From: Streptomyces sp. NBC_01803
Lineage (GTDB): Bacteria; Actinomycetota; Actinomycetes; Streptomycetales; Streptomycetaceae
Direction: 5' to 3'
Length of the DNA: 64,000 bases
NCBI RefSeq assembly: GCF_035917415.1
Contig: NZ_CP109073.1
Coordinates: forward strand, 806,001-870,000
In this document: one piece after another, positions 30,543 through 37,957 of the stretch
Layout: the number at the start of each line of letters is the position of its first letter
How positions within the stretch are numbered: the first letter of the stretch is position 1
Notes under the pieces: generated by a model
What the model saw: only the letters and a program-made list of their open reading frames with translations
The model's database searches: none
Told to the model about the DNA's origin: nothing
Program-made: the position numbers and the translations under genes

Positions 30543-30858
30543 GCCCCAGTAATACCAGCCGTTTCGCGTGCGCTCGTCCCGCGAGCCGCCTTCCGATCAC
30601 GGTGAACCATCCCGGTCACAGCACTAGCACCCGAAAACACCGCACGTCACGACAGCCGCCGACCGAACCACCACTACGAAGATGTGAACCGCCAGTCAGC
30701 GCGGGGCACGTACCGGGACACCGGCACCTGGTCCGCTCCAGGCCGACGGACCGGCGGGGCGGTGATGAAGGCGTGCTCGTGCTACCCATGTGACCACCGC
30801 ACCGCGCGGGCTCCGTACGAACGGGCCCGCGCGGCGACCGTCGGGCGGCGCGCGCCGG

Positions 30859-31119
30859 TTACGTGAGGTCCTTGCGGACGTGCCGGTAGAGGCTGTTGAC
30901 GGTCGGGTTCACCACGTCCTGGCCGAACTTCTTGCTCGCCTCGCCGATGTGGTGCCCGTTCAGCGGGTCGTTGGGGTGGGCCTTGGTGTGCTGGTAGGAG
31001 GCCAGCAGGCCCGCACCGGCCATCGTCGCTCTGCCCTGGGGGGTCTTCTGCGTCCAGTCGTAGACGCTCTTGGCGATCTTGAAGGCCATTCCGGCCGCCG
31101 CGATCAGGGGAAATGCCAT
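30859..31119 (-). CDS. Small hypothetical protein
   Basis: 86 residues from the ATG at 31119 with AGGAG upstream: MAFPLIAAAGMAFKIAKSVYDW…, with a weakly hydrophobic N-terminus and a polar end (EASKKFGQDVVNPTVNSLYRHVRKDLT). No family recognised. The extended open frame to 31509 is low complexity and was not used. Confidence 0.55.
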   Translation of the reverse strand: MAFPLIAAAGMAFKIAKSVYDWTQKTPQGRATMAGAGLLASYQHTKAHPNDPLNGHHIGEASKKFGQDVVNPTVNSLYRHVRKDLT

Positions 31120-31861
31120 GACGCGCTCCTGGTGTGCGTTCGTCTGTGTCGTCTGACGCGCCCGTACGAAGGTGTCTCCCGGCCGACCGAGAGGACGGCA
31201 AGGCGACGGAGCGGAACCAGGCCCGACGGCCCGGCACCCCGTATGACGCCTCGTCAGCCCGCGAGGTTCCCCGGTCGTCACCGCCGGTTCCCCGGCGCCC
31301 CAGGCGCAACGGCACACCCGAACACATGCCGTGCCCACCGCTCGGCAGCGGTCACCCGTGTCCGCCACCTCAGGGCACGGCGGAGGGATTGGGTCTGATC
31401 TCCGCCGCCGACGGAGCACCGGTCGACCGGCGGTCTCTCTGTTCTCCGGAGCTCGCGGAAACCCCGCGTGGCCAACGCGGGCTTCGAAGCTTCCACACTC
31501 GGCGGCCATATCCGGTCATGCTGTGGCCCGGGGGTGTGGCGTTGGCCGGGGGCGGCTTCGGAATCATCGCCGGGGCGTCCCAGGGACCAGTGGTTTGACG
31601 CGCGGAGCCATGGGCGGTCGTCCTCCATGGTGGACCGGGGAAACCGGCATTTCGCGGGGAAGGCAGCCACCGTGTACAGGGACCTGCCCACGGCGGGATC
31701 GAATCCGTGAATCCGTATCGGGCGGGTCCGGCGGAAGTCGGGCTTCCCGGAGAGACCGAGGCGGACCGCGCCGGGGCCGGGGTCGTCATCCCCGAGTCAG
31801 GGGCTCGCCGTCTTCGCGGAATTGATTCCCGCATTCCCCGGGTCCGCTTCGGGAACAGCTT
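31120..31861. other. Intergenic, no gene supported
   Basis: Several overlapping open frames exist on both strands but they are Arg/Pro/Ser-rich, lack ribosome binding sites and show no conserved pattern. Base composition is slightly less GC-rich than neighbouring coding DNA. I see no RNA gene. Confidence 0.4.
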
Positions 31862-31889
31862 CGGCCCCCTCCCTCGGGGAAGGGGGCCG
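31862..31889 (-). terminator. Terminator of lsr2
   Basis: A strong GC hairpin lies 30 bp after the lsr2 stop: cggccccct (31862-31870) pairs with agggggccg (31881-31889), and the stem continues inside around a short loop. Confidence 0.65.
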
Positions 31890-31919
31890 GCGTCGGGGGG
31901 TGGGTAACTGGGGGTCGGG

Positions 31920-32258
31920 TCAGTGGGCCTTCTCATAGGCTTCGCGGACGTTCGCCGGCACCCGGCCGCGCTCGTTGACCTCGAAGCCGTTCTCCTTCGC
32001 CCAGGCCCGGATCTTCGCGGTGTCCTGGGACGGGGTCGGCACCGGGCGCCTGACCGCCGCGCCGGACCGGGGGGTGCGGCCGGTCTTCCGGCCGGCCTCG
32101 ATGAAGGGGCTCAGGGTCGCGAGGAACTTGTCGAAAGAGTCGGGTGCGAGGTCGATCTCATAGTTCACGCCGTCAATGCTGAACGTGTGAGTACCGACCT
32201 CGCTCGCCTCTTCGCCCGTGAGGTCGTCGGTGTAGACCGTAACAATCTTGGTAGCCAT
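31920..32258 (-). CDS. lsr2: Lsr2-family nucleoid-associated protein
   Basis: 112 residues. The N-terminal dimerisation domain is KIVTVYTDDLTGEEASEVGTHTFSIDGVNYEIDL, then a variable linker, then the C-terminal DNA-binding part KIRAWAKENGFEVNERGRVPANVREAYEKAH, whose RGR acts as an AT-hook-like motif. Lsr2 silences AT-rich or horizontally acquired DNA in actinobacteria. It sits in the accessory zone beside the IS element. Whether it is the main or a secondary copy cannot be told here. Confidence 0.95.
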   Translation of the reverse strand: MATKIVTVYTDDLTGEEASEVGTHTFSIDGVNYEIDLAPDSFDKFLATLSPFIEAGRKTGRTPRSGAAVRRPVPTPSQDTAKIRAWAKENGFEVNERGRVPANVREAYEKAH

Positions 32259-33090
32259 GCGGGGAGTATAGGGCCGAAGGAGTTACAGAAGACAACCCCG
32301 TGCGGAAACCGGTCCGGGTTCCCCGCTTCTCGCATTCGCACGGCCGTGTCACTCGTTTGGCTCCCGGCCGGGTGACAGCGTACTCGGCCCCCCGGTTTCA
32401 CCGGGAGGCGCGGGCTGCGCCGACCGGTCGGCGGGGGCGGAAGCGGGTGCTTACCAAGAGTCTCCGGCCGAACGCGCGGGCCGGGATTTCCGGCGACGCG
32501 ACGGCCGGGAAGAGGTGGCCAAGCGGTTTCTCGCCGACCCGCGCAATCATCGGCGCGCCGAATGCCCCGACCGCCGCCGACGGTATTCCGCCTTACGGCG
32601 ACGGGCCGCCGCCCCGGCGCGGGAGGACGGGCGCGCCGGATATGTGGTGGTTGTCACGCGGGCTTTCCGTGGGAGAAGTGGCGGGCGGTGGGGGTGAGGC
32701 GGCGGCGGCCGGGGCGAGGAAGCCAGCGGGGCGCAGGGGGGGCGAGGACCGCCGTGGTGCCGAACGCCCCGATGGCCGGGGCGATGAGGCGAGGAACCAC
32801 GGATGCCGCCGGGCCTCGCGGATTCCATCGGCGAACTCCAGGGGGGAACGGGCCCCGTTCGGCCGCCGGTGCGGGGACGCCGCTGCCCCGGCGCGGGAGC
32901 TGGGCGCCGGCCGACCAGAGCGGGCCGGTGCCCGGCGGCGGCGCGCCGGTGCCCACGACGGCGGCGAGCAGGGCCGGCGGCGGCGGCGCGCCGGTGCCCA
33001 CGACGGCGGCGAGCAGGGCCGGCGGCGGGGGCCGACCTGCCACCGACCGGCTCGTCGTAGCCGCCGCCCCGCGGCAGGACGGTCTCACCG
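32259..33090. other. GC-rich low-complexity segment, no gene
   Basis: No credible gene. The segment holds many short GCC/CGG runs and a 45-bp direct repeat. Open frames on either strand are Pro/Arg/Ala-rich artefacts. It lies between lsr2 and the decayed ABC ATPase and is probably eroded DNA. Confidence 0.4.
32941..33031. repeat. 45-bp tandem duplication
   Basis: Two copies of a 45-bp unit beginning gcgcgccggtgcccacgacg start at 32941 and 32986. It is a short local duplication in non-coding DNA. Confidence 0.8.
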
Positions 33091-33099
33091 GCCCGGCGG

Positions 33100-33480
33100 A
33101 GCGCGTTCGGGGGAGAGCCTGTCCAGCGGTGAACGCCCACGCGCCCACCTCGCCCGCGCCCTGGTCCGGCGGCCGTGGGGCATCCTGCTGGACGAGCCCA
33201 CCAACCACCTTGACGTCAAGCATCAGTCAGTTGGCCCTGATGGAGCTGTGCGCGGCGACGGACCGGACGGTCCTGGTCGCGCCGCGCGACCTGGGCCCGG
33301 CGCCCGCTATCGCGACCGGCCGCTCCTGACGCACGGCGGCGCCCTCGTCGCCGCCGTCCACCACGGGGAGGTGCTGACGACGGGCCGCTCGCGCACCAAC
33401 GTCTGCGGTGTCGAGGGCGCCCGCACCCGGGGCGACACCGGCGGCCTCACTCACCGTCACCTTCCGGGATGTCACGCGCA
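33100..33480 (+). pseudogene. Decayed ABC transporter ATPase (FepC/FecE-type siderophore uptake), C-terminal half
   Basis: Three stretches in alternating frames splice into a siderophore ABC ATPase end: LSSGERPRAHLARALVRRPWGILLDEPTNHLDVKH (signature plus Walker B), then QLALMELCAATDRTVLVAPRDLG, then YRDRPLLTHGGALVAA…GEVLTTGR…DTGGLT. The Walker A half is absent and at least two frameshifts break the frame. It is clearly dead. The nearby living siderophore operon at 48.5 kb carries no importer. Confidence 0.75.
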
Positions 33481-33569
33481 CGGACGCCGGCGGCGCCGCC
33501 AGGGCGGCGGCGGCCGGTGCGAAAGGCGCCGAGGTCGGGGGGCCGTCAACGGGCCAGTAGACTTGCCGA

Positions 33570-34613
33570 ATGACCACAAACCGTTTCGGAATGTTGATTC
33601 TGCCTGCCGCCAACCGGGTCTACGCGGAGGCTTCCGTGGAGCTGACACAGGCCGAATTGGGGGTATTCAGCGAGACGGTTCTGGGAGGTCAGATCGGCGA
33701 GATCCGCGATGAGGAGATCGGCGGTGTCCGCTATGTGACGTTCAGCGTTCCGGAGCTGTCGGACCGCCAGAAGGAATTTCTGGCGAATCTGTCGTCGATC
33801 TACGCGCTTTTCGGGATCAATGAGAACGGCACCCTCACCCCGGTCGCGCTGACAAGCATGGACCGGTTCGACGACGACCTCATCTCCATTCAGAAGTACG
33901 CGGGCAAGACGAATGAGCATTTCACCAAGATGCTGCTGAACGTCACCGTCCTGTCGTCGGACTCGGCCGAGCACATGACCGGCCGGACGCTCCGGGTGTT
34001 CGACCCGCTGTGCGGCCGGGGCACCACCCTCAACCAGGCGATCATGTACGGCTACGACGCGGACGGCATGGACCGCGACCGCAAGGACTTCGAGGCGTAC
34101 GCGGCCTTCCTCCGCACATGGCTCAAGCGGAAGCGCGTCAAGCACACCGCCGAGGTCGCCTCCGTCCGGCGGGACCGGAAGATGATCGGCCGCAGGCTCG
34201 ATGTCTCGCTGGGCCTGGCCAAGGAGGACTACAAGGCCGGTGACAAGCGGCGGCTGACGGTCGTCAACGCCGACACCCTCAAGGCCGGCGACTTCTTCTC
34301 CGCGTCGACGTTCGATGTGATCGTCGCCGACGCGCCCTACGGCGTGCAGCACGGCAGCCGCGGCAAGGAGGGCGGGCTGAGCCGCCACCCCCTGGACCTC
34401 CTCCAGGACGCCCTGCCCGTCTGGACGCCGCTGCTCCGTCGGGGCGGGGCGGTCGGGATCTCGTGGAACACCAACGTCGCCCGCCGGGACGACGTGGTGG
34501 ACATCTTCACCAAGAACGGCCTGGAGGTGAAGGACTCCGGACCGTATCTGCGGTTCGGCCACCGCGTCGATCAGGCCATCGTGCGGGACATCATCGTCGC
34601 CCGGAAGCCCTGA
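33570..34613 (+). CDS. SAM-dependent methyltransferase, Trm11/TRMG10-like
   Basis: 347 residues. Motifs: FDPLCGRGTTLNQAIMYGYDADGMD (SAM-binding DPLCGxGT), VNADTLKAGDF and DVIVADAPYGVQHGS (NPPY-like catalytic motif as DAPYG). These are the hallmarks of N2-guanine RNA methyltransferases. The N-terminal ~140 residues are unlike a THUMP domain, so the RNA substrate is open. It is a single gene with its own upstream gap. Confidence 0.75.
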   Translation: MTTNRFGMLILPAANRVYAEASVELTQAELGVFSETVLGGQIGEIRDEEIGGVRYVTFSVPELSDRQKEFLANLSSIYALFGINENGTLTPVALTSMDRFDDDLISIQKYAGKTNEHFTKMLLNVTVLSSDSAEHMTGRTLRVFDPLCGRGTTLNQAIMYGYDADGMDRDRKDFEAYAAFLRTWLKRKRVKHTAEVASVRRDRKMIGRRLDVSLGLAKEDYKAGDKRRLTVVNADTLKAGDFFSASTFDVIVADAPYGVQHGSRGKEGGLSRHPLDLLQDALPVWTPLLRRGGAVGISWNTNVARRDDVVDIFTKNGLEVKDSGPYLRFGHRVDQAIVRDIIVARKP

Positions 34614-34797
34614 GCGCTCCGGTCGGATCCCGTCGGGGGCGTCGCATCCGTAACGGGTGAAGGGCGGCGGCGGGCGGGCGGCGGGTCCGCGCCCTTGGCC
34701 GAATACACGCGGACAGGCTCCTTTCACCCAAATATGTCACGCTATCCTCTGAGCAGCTTGTCGCATGAGGAGCGGCCGCCGAGGAAAGACGCGAAGC

Positions 34798-36243
34798 ATG
34801 ACCACACGCAAAGAACCGCAGGGCGGCGCGGAGGGTTCCGACGAGGGGTACCACCGCGGGCTCGGCAGCCGCCAGGTGCAGATGATCGCCATCGGCGGTG
34901 CCATCGGGGTCGGGCTGTTCATGGGCGCCGGCGCGAACATCGTCGAGGCGGGCCCCAGCCTGGTCCTGATGTACGCCCTGGCGGGCGTCGTCGTCTTCTT
35001 CATCATGCGGGCGCTGGGCGAGCTGCTGCTCTATCGCCCGGTCTCGGGCAGCTTCGCCGAATACGCCAGGGAATTCCTCGGCCCGTTCTTCGGCTACGCC
35101 ACGGGCTGGACGTACTGGCTGCTGTGGGTGGTCACCGGGATGGCCGAGCTGACGGCGGCGGCCATCTACGTCACCTACTGGTTCCCCGACATACCGCAGT
35201 GGGTCAGCGCGCTGATCTTCCTGCTGGTGCTCTTCGCGGTGAACCTGATTTCGGTCAAGGTCTTCGGCGAGATCGAGTTCTGGTTCTCGATGATCAAGGT
35301 GACCGCGATCATCGGCATGATCGTCATCGGGCTCGGCGTCCTCACCCTCGGCGTCTCGCAGGCCGGTGACACCGCGGCCGTGTCCAATCTCTGGTCGCAC
35401 GACGGCTTCTTCCCCACCGGGGTCGGCTCCAGCCTGATGACGCTCCAGGGGGTGATGTTCGCCTATGTGGCCGTCGAGCTGGTCGGCGTCACCGCGGGCG
35501 AGAGCGAGAACCCGCGCGAGTCCCTGCCCAAGGCGATCAACACGCTGCCCTGGCGCATCGCCCTCTTCTACGTGGGCTCGCTCACGGTCATCCTCACCGT
35601 GGTGAAGTGGACCGAGTTCGACTCGGGGACCAGCCCCTTCGTGGCGGCCTTCACCAAGATCGGGCTCCCCTTCGGCGCCGCGATCGTCAACTTCGTGGTG
35701 CTCACCGCCGCCCTGTCCTCCTGCAACTCCGGCATGTACTCCACCGGCCGCATGCTCAAGGACCTCGCCAGCAACCACGAGGCGCCGTCCCTCTTCGGGA
35801 GGCTCAACGCCCGCCAGGCCCCGGCCACCGCCGTCACCGTCTCGGTGGCGCTGATGGGCATCGGCGTGGTGCTCAACTATCTCGTTCCGGAGAAGGCGTT
35901 CGGCTACGTCACCTCCGTGGCCACGGCCTGCGGCATCTGGACCTGGACCATGATCCTGGTCAGCCACCTCCGCTACCGCCGCGCCGTCGTCGCCGCACGC
36001 CTGCCGGCCTCCTCCTTCCCGGCTCCCGGCGGCGCCCTGTCGAGCTGGATCGCCCTGCTGTCCCTGGCCCTCGTGACCGTGATCATGGCTCTGGACGACG
36101 ACGCCCGGATCTCGCTGTACGTCGGCGCGCTGTGGGCGGTCTTCCTGATCGTGGGCTGGTTCAACGCCGTGCGCGCCACGGCCCCGGTCGCGACGCCGGC
36201 CGTCGCGTCGGCCACCGTGGAGCCCGAGTACGTCACGGAGTGA
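34798..36243 (+). CDS. Amino acid permease (APC superfamily, AAT family)
   Basis: 481 residues with about 12 membrane segments. GLGSRQVQMIAIGGAIGVGLFMGAG is the AAT-family first-helix signature, followed by GPSLVLMYALAG, MRALGELLLYRPVSGSFAEYA and a GESENPRESLPKAI loop. It likely imports amino acids by proton symport; substrate not predictable. I use the ATG at 34798 (MTTRKEPQ); an in-frame ATG at 34765 is possible. Confidence 0.88.
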   Translation: MTTRKEPQGGAEGSDEGYHRGLGSRQVQMIAIGGAIGVGLFMGAGANIVEAGPSLVLMYALAGVVVFFIMRALGELLLYRPVSGSFAEYAREFLGPFFGYATGWTYWLLWVVTGMAELTAAAIYVTYWFPDIPQWVSALIFLLVLFAVNLISVKVFGEIEFWFSMIKVTAIIGMIVIGLGVLTLGVSQAGDTAAVSNLWSHDGFFPTGVGSSLMTLQGVMFAYVAVELVGVTAGESENPRESLPKAINTLPWRIALFYVGSLTVILTVVKWTEFDSGTSPFVAAFTKIGLPFGAAIVNFVVLTAALSSCNSGMYSTGRMLKDLASNHEAPSLFGRLNARQAPATAVTVSVALMGIGVVLNYLVPEKAFGYVTSVATACGIWTWTMILVSHLRYRRAVVAARLPASSFPAPGGALSSWIALLSLALVTVIMALDDDARISLYVGALWAVFLIVGWFNAVRATAPVATPAVASATVEPEYVTE

Positions 36244-36350
36244 GGCCGCCACCTCGTCGCCGACGAGCACCGACGAGCGCCGCGGCGCGCCGGAGCCCGT
36301 AGGCCGGAGCCCATACGTCCGGCCGCCGCGCCGCCTCGGGCGCCGACCGG

Positions 36351-37226
36351 TCAGGGGCGCAGGAACGCCCCGACGCGGTCCAGGGTCCAGTCCGGGCGCT
36401 CCTCGGGGATGAAGTGGCCGGCGCCGGGGACGGTCTCCACGGTCATGTCGTCGGCGTGTCCGTGGTGCAGGTCGGGCAGACGCCGGCCCAGCGGATCGTG
36501 CGCGCCGTTGAGCTGGAGGGTCGGGACGGTGAGGTGCCGTCGTCCGTGGGCGCGCAGGAAGGTGGGCAGCTCCCGGAGCACGGCGCCCCGGTAGAAGCGG
36601 GCCGCGGCGTGGGCGGAGAGGGGGGTCGTGGCGGCCCGCACGTAGGTGTCGGTCTCCTCGGCGGTGAACGAGCCGTGGTACCGCCAGGCCCGCAGACGGC
36701 CCGCGACCAGCCCGGGGCGGGCGGCCAGCCGGTCCCCGCCCGGGAGGCCCAGGGCGTAGAAGTGCCACGGTCGCAGGAACAGCGCCGGCGGGGCGAGCGC
36801 GGTCAGCCAGGGCGGGACGGTGGCCAGCGCGACGAAACGCTCGAAACGGTCCGGGTGGTCCAGGCAGGCCCGGAATCCGGCGGCGCCGCCCACGTCGTGG
36901 CCGACGAGCCGGGCACGCGGGATGTCCAGGGCGTCCAGCAGGCCGACGATGTCCTGACCCAGGCTCTTCAGGTCGTACCCGTCCGGCGTCCCCTCCGACC
37001 AGCCGAAGCCCCTCAGGTCGGGGCAGATGACGCGGAACTCCCGGGCCAGTGGACCGATGAGGGCGCGCCAGACGAACCAGTGCTGCGGCCAGCCGTGCAG
37101 GAGCACCAGCGGATCGCCGGTGCCCGCCTCCACGTAGTGCAGCCGCACTCCCCCGACGACCGCGTGGCCGTGCGAGACCCCGTCGACGTGCGGCATCGGC
37201 GGTGGGGTGGTGGTGGTGACGGTCAT
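36351..37226 (-). CDS. Alpha/beta hydrolase (epoxide hydrolase-like)
   Basis: 291 residues from the ATG at 37226 with GGGAGGG upstream. HGWPQHWFVW (oxyanion HGxP), DLRGFGWSEG, the nucleophile elbow GHDVGG (Asp nucleophile, as in epoxide hydrolases and haloalkane dehalogenases), a lid region, and a C-terminal PGAGHFIPEERP with the catalytic His. Divergent from a TetR regulator and controlled from a shared operator, so probably an inducible detoxification enzyme. Confidence 0.85.
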   Translation of the reverse strand: MTVTTTTPPPMPHVDGVSHGHAVVGGVRLHYVEAGTGDPLVLLHGWPQHWFVWRALIGPLAREFRVICPDLRGFGWSEGTPDGYDLKSLGQDIVGLLDALDIPRARLVGHDVGGAAGFRACLDHPDRFERFVALATVPPWLTALAPPALFLRPWHFYALGLPGGDRLAARPGLVAGRLRAWRYHGSFTAEETDTYVRAATTPLSAHAAARFYRGAVLRELPTFLRAHGRRHLTVPTLQLNGAHDPLGRRLPDLHHGHADDMTVETVPGAGHFIPEERPDWTLDRVGAFLRP

Positions 37227-37280
37227 CGTGCCCTCCCGTGGGCTTCTCGCGTCGGACTCCGCGCTCCGGACCTCGAAACC

Positions 37281-37318
37281 ATACGATCGTATCGGAAAAT
37301 ACATGCGACCGTATCGGT
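37281..37318. promoter_or_regulatory. Palindromic TetR operator
   Basis: A perfect 12-bp palindrome atacgatcgtat (37281-37292) and a direct repeat, gatcgtatcgg then gaccgtatcgg 21 bp later, lie between the divergent hydrolase and tetR starts and reach to within 6 bp of the tetR ATG. Confidence 0.7.
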
Positions 37319-37323
37319 CTAGA

Positions 37324-37932
37324 ATGGCCGACATGCCGACGACCCGGCGTGGTGACGAACGCCGCCGCGCGATCCTGCGACGTGCCACTCACCTCGCGTC
37401 CGTCGAGGGGCTGGAGGGGGTCACCCTCGGCCGGCTCGCCACCGAGCTGGGGATCAGCAAGGGCGGGCTCCAGGCGCTGTTCGGCACCAAGCAGGAGCTT
37501 CAGCTCGCCATCGTGGGCGCCGCCGTCGAGGTCTTCCAGGAGCGGGTGCTCGATCCCGCCGAGCGCGCCCCGGACGGGCTGCCGAGGCTGCGGGCGCTGC
37601 TCGGCGCGTGGATCGACTATCTGGAGGTCTTCGAGGGCGGCTGCTTCTTCACCGCCGCCGCCGCGGAGTTCGACGGCCGCGAGGGGCCCGTGCGGGACGC
37701 GATCCTGCTCCTCGCGCTCGCCGCCCACGACCTCGCGGGCACTCACGTCCGGCTCGCCGTCCGGCTGGGCGAGCTGGCCCCGGACACGGACGCCGACCAG
37801 CTCGTCTTCGAGCTGCACGGCGCGATCCTGGCCGCCAATCAGGCCCGCCAGCTCCTCGGCCGCCCCGACGCCCTGGACCGCGCCCGCCGGGCGGTGCGCG
37901 ACCGCCTCGACCGCGCCGCCGCCCCGGCCTGA
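37324..37932 (+). CDS. TetR-family regulator
   Basis: 202 residues. HTH: RRRAILRRATHLASVEGLEGVTLGRLATELGISKGGLQALFGTKQELQLAIV. The C-terminal ligand/dimer domain resembles the YcdC/TetR_C families (FEGGCFFTAAAAEFDGREGPVRDAI). It is the likely repressor of the divergent hydrolase through the palindrome at 37281, and of itself. Confidence 0.9.
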   Translation: MADMPTTRRGDERRRAILRRATHLASVEGLEGVTLGRLATELGISKGGLQALFGTKQELQLAIVGAAVEVFQERVLDPAERAPDGLPRLRALLGAWIDYLEVFEGGCFFTAAAAEFDGREGPVRDAILLLALAAHDLAGTHVRLAVRLGELAPDTDADQLVFELHGAILAANQARQLLGRPDALDRARRAVRDRLDRAAAPA

Positions 37933-37957
37933 CGGAGGCGGGCGCGCCGGGCGGGCG

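Larger units (their letters stand above)
28893..30624. mobile_element. IS630-family element with passenger gene
   Basis: The ends are inverted repeats, GTGCTGTGACCG at the left (28893-28904) and its complement CGGTCACAGCAC at the right (30613-30624), with partial matching further in (GGTTC-x-C). Each end is flanked by TA (28891-28892 and 30625-30626), the target duplication expected for IS630/Tc1-mariner elements. The 1.73-kb length is larger than a bare IS630 because an NTF2-like gene lies between the transposase and the right end. Confidence 0.85.

Noticed and set aside
31370..31936. 188-codon minus-strand ORF downstream of lsr2
   Set aside because: Pro/Ser/Arg-rich, crosses the lsr2 terminator hairpin, no ribosome binding site.
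33100..33480. ABC ATPase remnant first read as an ABC-F resistance protein
   Set aside because: The order LDEPTNHLD-x-H-Q-x-LALMEL, then RDRPLLTHGGALVAA, fits FepC/FecE siderophore importers better than ABC-F proteins.
34591..37818. 1075-codon minus-strand open frame
   Set aside because: Crosses three unrelated real genes in antisense or wrong frame (methyltransferase end, permease, hydrolase/TetR); not a gene.
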